In this document: piece after piece, positions 19,334-27,595 of the stretch
Layout of the letters: the number at the start of each line of letters is the position of its first letter
Numbering within the stretch: position 1 is the first letter of the stretch
Assembly: GCA_013823325.1 (NCBI GenBank)
Contig: PNLY01000019.1
Location: 1 to 64,000 of the forward strand
From: Methylobacterium sp.
Lineage (GTDB): Bacteria > Pseudomonadota > Alphaproteobacteria > Rhizobiales > Beijerinckiaceae
Direction: 5' to 3'
Length of the DNA stretch: 64,000 nucleotides
The notes under the pieces: model-generated
The model's database searches: none
What the model saw: the letters and a program-made list of their open reading frames with translations, nothing else
What the model was told of the DNA's origin: nothing
Program-made: the position numbers and the translations under genes

Positions 19334-19621
19334 GAGGCGGGGCGTTCGGCCCCGTTCGGTAGGATTTCCCGCAGCGCGCTTCGGCTTCCCGGCCGGGGCG
19401 CGTGCAGCTGTTTCTTTCCGGCAACAATGATTTCCCTTCGGCGACAGCGATCAAAGCCGCGTGAGCGCGACGCATCGCCGCCCTAAAAATGCCGCGCTCA
19501 TCATGAGCTGTTAACTGTGGTAAGGGATCGTCCCCAGCGACCGGCCGTGGCAGATGCCCGGCCGAAGGGGCGGGTCGCGTCCCGCTCCGATGATATTGCG
19601 AAGTCCAAGGGGTAACGATCG

Positions 19622-20863
19622 ATGCCGAATATCCGCCTGACCCGCCGCGAGACGGTTCTGGCCCTGCTCTCGACTGCTGCCGCCGGCGCGAGCCTGCCGG
19701 CCTTCGCCCAGCAGGCCGAGTGGCGCCAGAGCTATGATGCCGGCTCGCGTAATGCCGTCCAGCGTTCTTCGACGCCGATGCTCTCGCCTGCCGCCCTGAC
19801 CGCGACCGAGCAGGCGGTCGAGACCTACCGGGCACTCGCCGCCCGCGGCGGCTGGCCAACCCTGCAGGTCAGCGAGCGGCTTTCCGTCGGCTCACGCGGT
19901 CCCAGCGTGGTCGCGCTGCGCCAGCGGCTGATCATCACCGGCGATCTCGACGCCTCCGCCGGCGACAGCAACATCTACGATTCCTATGTCGAGGGCGGCG
20001 TGCGCCGCTTCCAGTCACGCATGGGCCTGTCGACCACCGGCAGCATCAACCGCGCGACGCTGGCTGCGCTCAACGTGCCGGTCGACCGGCGCATCCGCCA
20101 GCTCGAGACCAATATCGTGCGCCTGCGCACCTGGTCGGGCAATCTCGGCAACCGCTATGTCGTCGCCAACATCCCGGCGGCCGCGGTCGAGACGGTCGAG
20201 AACGGCCATGTCGCGACCCGCCATGCCGCCGGCGTCGGCAAGATCGACCGCCAGTCGCCGCTGCTGCAGACCAAGATCCCCGAGGTCAATTTCAACCCGA
20301 CCTGGACGGTTCCGGCTTCGATCATCCGCAAGGATCTGATCCCGAAGATGCAGAAGGAGCCGAACTACCTGACCGAGAACAAGATCCGCATCATCGGTCC
20401 CAATGGCGAGATTCCGCCGGAACGCGTCAACTGGCGCTCGGACGAGGCGACCCGCTACACCTTCCGCCAGGACCCGGGCGGGGAGTTCAACTCGCTCGGC
20501 TTCGTGCGCATCAACATCCCGAGCCCGCACGGCGTCTACATGCACGACACGCCGTCGAAGGGCATCTTCGGCGACGATTACCGCTTCGTCTCCTCGGGCT
20601 GCATCCGCGTCCAGAACGTGCGCGATTACATCGCCTTCCTGCTCAAGGAGACGCCCGGCTGGGATCGCGCCAAGATCGACGAGACCATCGCCTCGGGCGA
20701 GCGCGTCAACGCTCGCATCGCCAATCCGGTGCCGTGCTACTGGGTCTACATCACCGCCTGGGCGACGCCCGATGGCGGCGTGCAGTTCCGCGACGACATC
20801 TACAACAAGGACGGCCTCGGCCCCTCGGCGGTCGCCGCTTTGCAGGGCGACCAGGACATCTGA
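19622..20863 (+). CDS. ldtP: L,D-transpeptidase LdtP (YkuD domain)
   Basis: This enzyme makes 3-3 cross-links in peptidoglycan, or attaches proteins to it, in the periplasm. The 413-residue protein has a Tat-like signal (TRRETVLALLSTAAAG, ending AFAQQ). A peptidoglycan-binding repeat lies around residues 90-150 (GPSVVALRQRLIITGDL), and a YkuD catalytic domain carries His308 (YMHDTPSK) and Cys327 (SSGCIRVQN). It is preceded by its regulator ldtR and shares a promoter-region 10-mer with it. A clear terminator follows. Confidence 0.93.
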   Translation: MPNIRLTRRETVLALLSTAAAGASLPAFAQQAEWRQSYDAGSRNAVQRSSTPMLSPAALTATEQAVETYRALAARGGWPTLQVSERLSVGSRGPSVVALRQRLIITGDLDASAGDSNIYDSYVEGGVRRFQSRMGLSTTGSINRATLAALNVPVDRRIRQLETNIVRLRTWSGNLGNRYVVANIPAAAVETVENGHVATRHAAGVGKIDRQSPLLQTKIPEVNFNPTWTVPASIIRKDLIPKMQKEPNYLTENKIRIIGPNGEIPPERVNWRSDEATRYTFRQDPGGEFNSLGFVRINIPSPHGVYMHDTPSKGIFGDDYRFVSSGCIRVQNVRDYIAFLLKETPGWDRAKIDETIASGERVNARIANPVPCYWVYITAWATPDGGVQFRDDIYNKDGLGPSAVAALQGDQDI

Positions 20864-20891
20864 GCAGGCGCTACAAGGTGCTCGAAGCAGC

Positions 20892-20922
20892 AAAGCCCGC
20901 CGTTGATCGGCGGGCTTTTTCT
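20892..20922 (+). terminator. Rho-independent terminator of ldtP
   Basis: AAGCCCGCCG-ttgat-CGGCGGGCTT forms a strong stem followed by TTTTCTGTTT. It lies 28 bases after the ldtP stop. Confidence 0.9.
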
Positions 20923-20927
20923 GTTTC

Positions 20928-21077
20928 AGCCCTCATCCTGAGGAACCGCCCTCGGGTCCGGCTTTTGGCCGGCCCAAGGATAACTCCGCGGCGTCTCGAA
21001 GGATGGTCCAGGAGGCTCCTGAAACATCGGGAACGTCCTTCGAGACGGTCCTTCGGGCCCCCTCAGGATGAGGGCTG
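20928..21077. repeat. Dispersed palindromic repeat, family B copy 1
   Basis: This 150-bp element has perfect 16-bp inverted ends, CAGCCCTCATCCTGAG and CTCAGGATGAGGGCTG. Inner GTCTCGAAGGATG and TCCTTCGAGAC arms complete the palindrome. A shorter copy lies at 24229-24345. It fills the gap between ldtP and the IPMDH-like gene. Confidence 0.85.
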
Positions 21078-21089
21078 AGAAGGGGGTGC

Positions 21090-22193
21090 TCAGCCCGTCT
21101 TCGTCGCCTCGGCCAGGTTCGCGGCGACGCAGCTCGCGAAGGCTCTGGTCCCGAGCGGGCCGCCGAGATCGCGTGTGCGCAATTCGGGCGCCTTGATCGT
21201 CAGGTCGATCGCCCGCTCGATCGCCTCCCCGGCCCGCAGCAGGGCAGGGGCCTGCCGCCGCTCGCCGAGCCAGGCGAACAGCATCGCCGCTGAGCCGATC
21301 AGGGAAGCCGGGTTGGCGAGGTCGCGCCCGGCGATGTCGGGCGCCGAGCCGTGCTGCGCCTGCGCCACCGCATGGTTCTCGCCGGCATTGAGCGAGGCGG
21401 CGAGGCCGAGGCTGCCGGAAATCTCCGAGGCCTGGTCGGAGAGGATGTCGCCGAACATGTTGGTGGTGACGATCACGTCGAAGACGCTGGCGTCGCGTAC
21501 CAGCAGCGCCGCCATCGCGTCGATGATCTTCTCTTCGTATTCGACATCGGGGTAGCGCCCGGCCACCGAGCGCACGCATTCGAGGAAAAGCCCGTCGGAG
21601 ATGCGCAGCACATTGGCCTTGTGCACGGCGGTGACCTTGCGCCGGCGCTGGCGGGCCAGCGCGAAGGCGCTTTCGGCGATGCGCAGGGACGCCTGCCGCG
21701 TCACCTTGCGGAACGACATGGCAAGGTCGGGCGTCGGCATGATCTCGCCGGGCCCCAGATGCATCGAGCGGTCGGAATAGAAGCCTTCGGTGTTCTCGCG
21801 CACCATGACGAGGTCGAGCGGCTTGCCGCAGCGTGGCGCGAAACCCTCGCGCGAACGGGCCGGGCGGATATTGGCGTAGAGGTCGAGCCGCTTGCGCAAT
21901 TGCCCGGACGGATTGAGCCCGCCCTTCTCGGCCGACGGATACTCGTTGTGCGAAACCGGGCCGAGAATGACGCCGTCCGTGCGCCGTGCCGCCTCCAGAA
22001 CGGCCTCGGGGAAGGTGGTGCCCTGGTTCTTCAGCGCCGAAAAGCCGATCTCCGTCCGCTCATAGGCGAGTCCGAAGCCGAACAGCTTGCTCGCCGCGTC
22101 GAGCACCTCGCAGGTCGCCGCCGCGATCTCGGGGCCGATGCCGTCGCCTTCGAGGAGGAGCAGGCGCAGGGCAGGGGATGTCGCATCGGTCAT
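21090..22193 (-). CDS. Isocitrate/isopropylmalate dehydrogenase family protein
   Basis: The 367-residue NAD-dependent beta-decarboxylating dehydrogenase shows the family marks GDGIGPEI, the substrate-arginine region LDLYANIRPAR, VMVRENTEGFYSD, the lysine KANVLRISDG and the metal-binding DVIVTTNMFGDILSD. The TEGFYSD wording fits homoisocitrate, tartrate or isocitrate-type branches better than LeuB. The adjacent TctC-type binding protein and GntR regulator suggest catabolism of an imported carboxylate; that link is inference. The ATG at 22193 was chosen over an in-frame ATG at 22202; neither has a strong ribosome binding site. Confidence 0.82.
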   Translation of the reverse strand: MTDATSPALRLLLLEGDGIGPEIAAATCEVLDAASKLFGFGLAYERTEIGFSALKNQGTTFPEAVLEAARRTDGVILGPVSHNEYPSAEKGGLNPSGQLRKRLDLYANIRPARSREGFAPRCGKPLDLVMVRENTEGFYSDRSMHLGPGEIMPTPDLAMSFRKVTRQASLRIAESAFALARQRRRKVTAVHKANVLRISDGLFLECVRSVAGRYPDVEYEEKIIDAMAALLVRDASVFDVIVTTNMFGDILSDQASEISGSLGLAASLNAGENHAVAQAQHGSAPDIAGRDLANPASLIGSAAMLFAWLGERRQAPALLRAGEAIERAIDLTIKAPELRTRDLGGPLGTRAFASCVAANLAEATKTG

Positions 22194-22242
22194 GGTCAGC
22201 ATCGGTCCGCATGTCGAGAAAGAGAAAGAGGGCGGGCAGGCG

Positions 22243-23217
22243 TCACTCGATCTTGATGTCGGCCTCGGCGACGACCTTCGACCACTTCTCCCGCTCGGCC
22301 TTGACGAAGGCGGCGAACTCGGCCGGCGTGTTGCCGATCGGCTGGGCGCCCTCGAGCTCGAGGTTCTTGCGCACCTCCGGCAGGTTGATGATGGTCGCGA
22401 CCTCGCTGCGCAGGCGGTCGATGATCGCCTGCGCCGTACCCTTGCGCACGAAGACGCCGTACCAGCCGCTCGCCTCGTAGCCGGCCACGTCGGCCTCGGC
22501 GAGCGTCGGCACCTGCGGCAGGGCAGGCGCCCGCTCGGCGGTCGTGACGGCGAGCGCCTTGAGGCCGCCGCCGTTCACATGGCCGATCGCCGAGGGCAGC
22601 GTCGCGAACATCATCGGGATATGCCCGCCGATGAGGTCGTTCAGCGCCGGGCCGGCGCCGCGATAGGGGGCGTGCTTCAGCTTGACGCCTGCCATCAGCT
22701 CGAACAGCGCCGTGGCGATGTGGTTGGCCGAGCCGTGCCCGGCGGTGCCATAGGTCAGCCCGTCCGGCTGCGCCTTGGCGAGCGCGATCAGCTCCGCCAC
22801 GGAATTGGCCTTGACCGAAGGATGGACCAGGAGGAGCAGCGGCGCCTTGGCGATCAGCGTCACCGGATCGAGCACCTCGGCCGGATCGTGCTTCAGGTTC
22901 TTGAACAGGCTCGGATTGACCGCCATCGGGCCGATATTGCTGATCAGCACAGTATAGCCGTCGGCCGGAGCCTGGGCCGCCGCGGTGGTGCCGAGATTGC
23001 CGCCAGCGCCGGCGCGGTTCTCGACGACGACGCCGACCCCGAGGCGATCCTGCAGCTTCTGCGCCACCGCCCGCGCAATCACGTCGGTGCCGCCGCCGGC
23101 AGCATAGGGCACGATCATGGTGATCGGCTTGCTCGGCCAGTCCTGCGCCTTGGTGGCGATGGCCGGCACGGCAGCGCAAACGGCAGCGAGCAGAAGCTTG
23201 GTGATCCGGCGTGACAA
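22243..23217 (-). CDS. Tripartite tricarboxylate transporter substrate-binding protein (TctC/Bug family)
   Basis: This periplasmic solute-binding protein presents a carboxylate to a TctAB-type membrane carrier. From the TTG at 23217 it has 324 residues with a signal peptide (RRITKLLLAAVCAAVPAIATKA). The Bug-family motifs follow: WPSKPITMIVPYAAGGGTDV, VVENRAGAGGNLG and YGTAGHGSANH. GGAGG stands five bases before the TTG, and an upstream ATG at 23283 would run through the operator dyad, so TTG is preferred. No tctA or tctB is adjacent; such orphan binding proteins are common. Confidence 0.9.
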   Translation of the reverse strand: MSRRITKLLLAAVCAAVPAIATKAQDWPSKPITMIVPYAAGGGTDVIARAVAQKLQDRLGVGVVVENRAGAGGNLGTTAAAQAPADGYTVLISNIGPMAVNPSLFKNLKHDPAEVLDPVTLIAKAPLLLLVHPSVKANSVAELIALAKAQPDGLTYGTAGHGSANHIATALFELMAGVKLKHAPYRGAGPALNDLIGGHIPMMFATLPSAIGHVNGGGLKALAVTTAERAPALPQVPTLAEADVAGYEASGWYGVFVRKGTAQAIIDRLRSEVATIINLPEVRKNLELEGAQPIGNTPAEFAAFVKAEREKWSKVVAEADIKIE

Positions 23218-23242
23218 GGGGGCCTCCCAGGCTGTTTTGATT

Positions 23243-23266
23243 TTCAGTATACCGAAGTATGCTGAA
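23243..23266. promoter_or_regulatory. GntR-type operator dyad
   Basis: TTCAGTATAC-cgaa-GTATGCTGAA is a 24-bp dyad with one mismatch per arm. GTATAC-type half sites are usual for GntR/FCD regulators. It lies between the divergent TctC gene (start 23217) and the GntR gene (start 23350), so it probably controls both. Confidence 0.65.
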
Positions 23267-23349
23267 ATGGAGGGGCGGGGCAAGCGTTGATTTCGGAGCG
23301 GGGGCGGGCGATCACCGCAGCCGGTGCTTGAAGTGGGAGAGGGCGCAGT

Positions 23350-24009
23350 TTGACGGTGTTTGCCGATGTCCAGCCGGTGCGCTCGCTCGCGGGCCAGGCC
23401 TATGCGCGCCTGCGCGAGGCGATCGACGCCGGCGAGCTCAGGCCCGGCATGCGCCTGCGCGAGGAGGATCTCGCCATGCGGCTGGAGATGAGCCGCACGC
23501 CCTTACGCGAGGCGGTGCGCCGGCTCGAGGCCGAAGGCTTCTTCACCCGCGATTCGCGCACGCTCGTCGTCATGACGCTCGACCATCAGGCAGTGTCCGA
23601 GCTCTATGCGATGCGCGAGGTGCTGGAGGGCACTGTCGCAGCCTTCGCCGCGCGTCACGCATCGGAGGGCGAGGTCGCGTTGCTGCGTGATCTGCACGCC
23701 ATCGAGGCTGGGCTGCTCGATCGCCCGCAGGAACTCGCCCGCCACAATGAGCGCTTCCATTCGGCGCTCTATGGCGCCGCGCATAACCGCTATCTGCTGA
23801 AGGCCCTGAATGCGCTGCGCGATGCCCGCGCACTGCTTGGCTCCTCGACCTTGCTCGAGGCCGGGCGTGCGGCGCAGGCGCATGCCGAACATGGGGTGAT
23901 TGTGTCGGCGCTCGAAGCCCGCGATTCCGCCAGGGCGGAGGCCGCTGCCCGCGATCACATCAGAGCCGCCGGCCGCGAACGGCTGCGGCGGCTCGTCCAG
24001 GCGGGCTGA
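23350..24009 (+). CDS. GntR-family transcriptional regulator (FCD domain)
   Basis: The 219-residue protein has an N-terminal winged helix (AYARLREAIDAGELRPGMRLREEDLA, SRTPLREAVRRLEAEGF) and a C-terminal all-helical FCD ligand domain with the metal-type residues RHNERFHSALYGAAHN. It faces the TctC/IPMDH-like genes across a 24-bp dyad and is their likely repressor, with a carboxylate as inducer. The TTG at 23350 follows GGGAGAGGG; a GTG two codons later is also possible. Confidence 0.87.
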   Translation: MTVFADVQPVRSLAGQAYARLREAIDAGELRPGMRLREEDLAMRLEMSRTPLREAVRRLEAEGFFTRDSRTLVVMTLDHQAVSELYAMREVLEGTVAAFAARHASEGEVALLRDLHAIEAGLLDRPQELARHNERFHSALYGAAHNRYLLKALNALRDARALLGSSTLLEAGRAAQAHAEHGVIVSALEARDSARAEAAARDHIRAAGRERLRRLVQAG

Positions 24010-24018
24010 CTAGCCCGC
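24001..24018. terminator. Hairpin at convergent gene ends
   Basis: GCGGGCT-gact-AGCCCGC lies at the stop codon of the GntR gene and just beyond the end of the small minus-strand gene. It could serve both directions. There is no long U-run. Confidence 0.45.
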
Positions 24019-24030
24019 GCTCGGTTCGGA

Positions 24031-24114
24031 TCAGGCGAGATTGTCGGCGATCAGGAAGCCGAGCAACGAAATGCAGGCCATCACGATTGAGATTTCCACA
24101 AGACTGAAACCCAT
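24031..24114 (-). CDS. 27-residue membrane peptide with pilin-like start
   Basis: The product reads MGFSLVEISIVMAC followed by a hydrophobic ISLLGFLIADNLA end. It is one membrane helix, and its start resembles the type IV prepilin cleavage site (Gly, Phe, then Glu at mature position 5). TGGAGG stands six bases before the ATG. A perfect EcfG promoter (24139-24163) ends about 25 bases upstream, and a hairpin follows the stop. Together these support a real gene although it is far below usual cut-offs. No globular domain exists, so it cannot be a complete normal pilin. Function is unknown. Confidence 0.6.
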   Translation of the reverse strand: MGFSLVEISIVMACISLLGFLIADNLA

Positions 24115-24138
24115 TGTCGCCTCCACCTCTGGGGAGGC

Positions 24139-24163
24139 AACGCGCTTCATCCGCCATGGTTCC
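24139..24163 (-). promoter_or_regulatory. EcfG-type general stress promoter
   Basis: On the minus strand the sequence reads GGAAC, 16 bases, CGTT, a perfect consensus match. The -10 end is 24 bases before the ATG of the 27-residue gene, leaving a leader just long enough for its ribosome binding site. Confidence 0.7.
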
Positions 24164-24228
24164 GCCGCAGCTGCGACGATTTTGTGATCAGCTGTCGAAC
24201 AGGTCTCGGAACCGAGCTGCGATTCCCT

Positions 24229-24345
24229 CAGCCCTCATCCTGAGGAGCCGCGTAGCGGCGTCTCGAAGGATGCTCCAGATGGTTCCGGAGCCTCTTGGAT
24301 CATCCTTCGAGACGCGTCCTGCGGACGCTCCTCAGGATGAGGGCT
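24229..24345. repeat. Dispersed palindromic repeat, family B copy 2
   Basis: This 117-bp element starts CAGCCCTCATCCTGAG and ends CTCAGGATGAGGGCT. It has inner GCGTCTCGAAGGATG and CATCCTTCGAGACGC arms matching copy 1 at 20928-21077. It separates the end of nhaA from the small stress gene. Confidence 0.85.
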
Positions 24346-24364
24346 TCGAGGGCAAAACCGGCTT

Positions 24365-25624
24365 TCAATGCGCCCGTTTTCGGGAGATCGCGGCCGGCGC
24401 ACGCTCATTCGCTGGCGCCGGATGGCGCCCGGCGAGATGGAGCACGACATATCCAATCACCGCCGATAGCGCCGAGCCGGCAAGCACGCCGATCTTGGTC
24501 GCGTCGTTGAGCGCGGCATTGCTCGCGAAGGCGAGCGCGCCGATGAACAGGCTCATGGTGAAGCCGATGCCGCACAGCAGCGAGACGCCGTAGAGCTGTG
24601 CCCATGTCGCCTTGGCCGGCATGGTGCCGAGTCCGAGCCGCACCGCGAGCCAGGCGAAGCCGAAGACGCCGATCTGCTTGCCGAGGAAGAGCCCGAGCAT
24701 GATGCCGAGCGGCACCGGCGTCAGCAGGAGTGAGGGCGACATGCCGGCGATCGAGACGCCGGCATTGGCGAAGCCGAAGACCGGCACGATCAGATAGGAC
24801 GACCAGGGGTGGAGCCGATGCTCCAGCGTGTGCAGCGGCGAATGCTCGGGCTCGTCGCTCTCCGTGCCATGGCCGCCGAGCGGGATGGTCAGCGCGAGCG
24901 TGACACCGGCCAGCGTCGCGTGGATGCCGGACTTCAGCACGAAGAACCAGAGCGCTGCGCCGATGGCGAGGTAGAGCGGCAGTAAGCGGACGCCGCGCAG
25001 GTTGAGCGCGATCAGGATCGCGAGGCAGGCGCCGGCCCCAGCTAGCATCGGCAGCGAGAGATTGCCCGAATAGAACAGGGCGATGATCAGGATCGCGCCG
25101 AGATCGTCGAGAATGGCGAGCGCGGTCAGGAAGATCTTCAGCGAGACCGGCACACGCGGGCCGAGGATGGCGAGCACGCCGAGCGCAAACGCGATGTCGG
25201 TGGCGGCGGGGATCGCCCAGCCGCGCAGCGCCTGCGCATCGCTCCAGGCGAGCGCAGCATAGATCGCGGCAGGCGCGATCATGCCGCCCAGCGCGGCCAG
25301 CGCCGGCAAGGCGCGTCGGCTCCAGGTCGCGAGCTGGCCTTCGATGAACTCCCGCTTGATCTCCAGCCCGACGAGCAGGAAGAACACCGCCATCAGCCCG
25401 TCATTGATCCAATGCAGGACCGAAAGTCCGGCGATCTTTGCCTCCAGCAGCTTGAAATAGACCGGGCCGAGCGCCGAATTGGCGATGATCAGCGCCAGAG
25501 CGGCGGAGAAGACCAGCAGCACGCCGGCCGCGGCCCCGCTTTCGAGGAAGGCGTGCAAGGGAGAGCGGCGCTTGGGCGGCCAATCCGTGTGGTGAGCCTC
25601 GCTCTGGTCCGTCTGCTGCGCCAC
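24365..25624 (-). CDS. nhaA: Na+/H+ antiporter NhaA
   Basis: NhaA expels sodium in exchange for protons at the inner membrane, for pH and salt balance. The 419-residue protein has the family's many helices and the key motifs [31 protein letters not shown] and [20 protein letters not shown], whose Asp pair is the ion site. The GTG start at 25624 has GGAGG five bases upstream; the frame is open to 25837 with Arg/Ser-rich sequence that does not belong to the family. Confidence 0.95.
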   Translation of the reverse strand: MAQQTDQSEAHHTDWPPKRRSPLHAFLESGAAAGVLLVFSAALALIIANSALGPVYFKLLEAKIAGLSVLHWINDGLMAVFFLLVGLEIKREFIEGQLATWSRRALPALAALGGMIAPAAIYAALAWSDAQALRGWAIPAATDIAFALGVLAILGPRVPVSLKIFLTALAILDDLGAILIIALFYSGNLSLPMLAGAGACLAILIALNLRGVRLLPLYLAIGAALWFFVLKSGIHATLAGVTLALTIPLGGHGTESDEPEHSPLHTLEHRLHPWSSYLIVPVFGFANAGVSIAGMSPSLLLTPVPLGIMLGLFLGKQIGVFGFAWLAVRLGLGTMPAKATWAQLYGVSLLCGIGFTMSLFIGALAFASNAALNDATKIGVLAGSALSAVIGYVVLHLAGRHPAPANERAPAAISRKRAH

Positions 25625-25779
25625 ATTGGCCTCCTTCCGCCGGCTTCCATTCCGCCGGTTTGCTGCGACACCTCGATGTCGTTTCGATTGCAGCCGAAGA
25701 TCGCGCCAAAGCGCGAGTCGGCCGTCCCAGGTTGTGAATAAAGCAGAGTGCGCGCGAAGCGGCACTCCATATCGCCGCA

Positions 25780-26985
25780 CTATCGCCGGCGCAGCCGGCG
25801 GACGCCACCGGCCAGCGCGGCCGTGCTGGTCATGCACGCGAGCAGCGTAGCCGTGCCGCCGAACAGGCTGCCGTAGCCGTATCCAGCGATCACGGGCGTA
25901 CTGACCAGCGGCGAGCAGAATTGGCCGATGAAGATCGAGGCGGTCAGAATGCCGCCGGCGAGCCCGCGCTTCTGCGCCGGTGCGAGGTTGAGAGCCAACG
26001 CGACGAAGCCCGGCGAGACCAGCGCATAACCCGCGCCGATCGCGGCGACCGCGGCGAAGATCGCAGCGGTGGTCGAAGCGAGCAGCAGCATGAGGAAGCC
26101 CAGCGCCATCGCGCCATAGCCCAGCGCGAAGATGCCGGCATAGCCGACGGCGCGCTGGATGCGGGCGTAGAGCAGGGCAAAGCCTCCGCCCGACAGCATC
26201 AGCACACCCAGCGCCGAGCCTGTCATGATCGCGCTGTCATAGCCCTGCGCGTCGAGGAAGAAGGCGAGCTGCGTCGGCATGATGAAGAAGATCATGTTGG
26301 TCGCGCCCTGCAGCAGCACCAGCAAGGCGAGTGGGAGCCGCCAGCCGCCTCGTTCATCGCTTGGGTCAGCGAGGTTGACGCCGGCCGGTGACAGGCGCGG
26401 CAGGTCAACGATGACCAGCCACATCAGCGGCAGGAACGCGGCCGCCAACGCGTAGATCGCGAAGGGCAGGCGCGGCGAGAGCGTCGCGACCCAGCCGGCG
26501 CTGAGGATGAAGACGAGCCCGCCGAGATTGCGGGCGGAGATCTGCAGGCCGGTCAGCGCGTTGCGGTCGTCGCCAGTGAAGTAGTCGCCGATCAGTGCCG
26601 TCTGCGCGGTCATGATCAGGGCAACGGCGACGCCGAGCACGAGCCGGCTCGCGAAGATCGTCGGCAGGTCGGGTAGGACGAGCCCGGCAGACCCTGACAG
26701 CACGAACAGGATCACGCCGAAGAGCAGCAGGCGGCGCCGCCCGAGCCGGTCCGCCGCGATCCCGGCGAGCGGGGCGAAAATCGCAACGCTAAGTGAAGGC
26801 GCCGGCACCAGCAACCGCGTCAGCAGCGCCGCGTTGGGATCGCCGGCGAACAGGCGCTCCAGTCCGGGCAGCGCCGGGGCGATCGTCGCATTGGCCATAG
26901 TGGTGAGCGATGCCGCCATCAGCAAGGCGATGGCGCGCCGATCCTGCCAGACCGGAATTTGTCTTGTTGCGAGAATAGCTTCCAT
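25780..26985 (-). CDS. MFS transporter
   Basis: The 401-residue protein has about 12 membrane helices and the MFS loop-2/3 motif [13 protein letters not shown], plus [15 protein letters not shown]. It is close to drug- or metabolite-efflux members of the family. AGAGGAAAAATC before the ATG at 26985 supports the start. It is divergently arranged with a MerR regulator 68 bases away across a palindromic operator, so its expression is probably induced by the compound it exports. The substrate is unknown. Confidence 0.87.
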   Translation of the reverse strand: MEAILATRQIPVWQDRRAIALLMAASLTTMANATIAPALPGLERLFAGDPNAALLTRLLVPAPSLSVAIFAPLAGIAADRLGRRRLLLFGVILFVLSGSAGLVLPDLPTIFASRLVLGVAVALIMTAQTALIGDYFTGDDRNALTGLQISARNLGGLVFILSAGWVATLSPRLPFAIYALAAAFLPLMWLVIVDLPRLSPAGVNLADPSDERGGWRLPLALLVLLQGATNMIFFIMPTQLAFFLDAQGYDSAIMTGSALGVLMLSGGGFALLYARIQRAVGYAGIFALGYGAMALGFLMLLLASTTAAIFAAVAAIGAGYALVSPGFVALALNLAPAQKRGLAGGILTASIFIGQFCSPLVSTPVIAGYGYGSLFGGTATLLACMTSTAALAGGVRRLRRR

Positions 26986-27030
26986 GATTTTTCCTCTTGC
27001 CGAATGCGTGGGTTCGGCAGAGCGTACGAA

Positions 27031-27052
27031 TTCAAGTCGACTTGAGGTCAAG
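27031..27052. promoter_or_regulatory. MerR-type operator (overlapping dyads)
   Basis: TCAAGTCGACTTGA (27032-27045) is a perfect 14-bp palindrome. It overlaps a second dyad, CTTGA-gg-TCAAG (27041-27052). It lies in the 68-base gap between the MFS and MerR starts and covers the MerR ribosome binding site, so both genes should respond to it. Confidence 0.65.
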
Positions 27053-27053
27053 C

Positions 27054-27500
27054 ATGCTCGCGCTGGATATTGGTGTGGTCGCGGAACGCTCGGGCGTCGC
27101 GCCCTCGACCCTGCGCTATTACGAGGAGATCGGCCTGATCGCCTCGCTCTGGCGGCGGGGCCTCAGGCGGCAATTCGATGCCGATGTGCTGCTGAAGCTG
27201 TCGCTGATCGCCATGGGCAAGGCGGCGGGCTTCTCGCTGGAGGAGATCGCCGCCATGTTTGGGCGCGACGGCAAGCCCGATATTCCGCGAGAGCAGTTGC
27301 GCACCAAAGCGGATGAGCTGCAGCGGCAGATGATCGAACTGCGCACGCTGCGTGACATCCTGCGCCATGTCGCGGACTGTCCCGCGCCCTCGCATCTGGA
27401 GTGCCCGACCTTCCGAAAGCTAATGCAGGCGGCCTCGCGCCGGAAGCTCGTCTACCGCCCCTCCGTCAGGCGTTCGGGTGCGCGCCGGGCCGCTCCTTAG
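27054..27500 (+). CDS. MerR-family transcriptional regulator
   Basis: The 148-residue protein has the MerR winged-helix start LDIGVVAERSGVAPSTLRYYEEIGLI. A dimerisation coiled coil and a C-terminal tail with Cys residues (VADCPAPSHLECPTF) follow; the Cys pair might sense a metal or reactive compound. The ATG at 27054 has GAGG six bases upstream inside the operator. It most likely controls the divergent MFS gene and itself. Confidence 0.87.
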   Translation: MLALDIGVVAERSGVAPSTLRYYEEIGLIASLWRRGLRRQFDADVLLKLSLIAMGKAAGFSLEEIAAMFGRDGKPDIPREQLRTKADELQRQMIELRTLRDILRHVADCPAPSHLECPTFRKLMQAASRRKLVYRPSVRRSGARRAAP

Positions 27501-27595
27501 CCGCGGCTATCTATCACTTGGACAGCCCCGCCCTGCGTGATAGGGACCGCGCGGGGATCGGCCGCGATCGGCCGCCGCATTCTTAGGAGCCGGAT

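Noticed and set aside
19338-19354. GC-rich hairpin after ldtR as a terminator
   Set aside because: The stem is short (CGGGGC-gttc-GGCCCCG-like) and there is no U-run, so it cannot be told from random GC-rich pairing.
27501-27595. Glycine riboswitch before glyA
   Set aside because: The gap is only 95 bases and shows none of the conserved glycine aptamer sequence.
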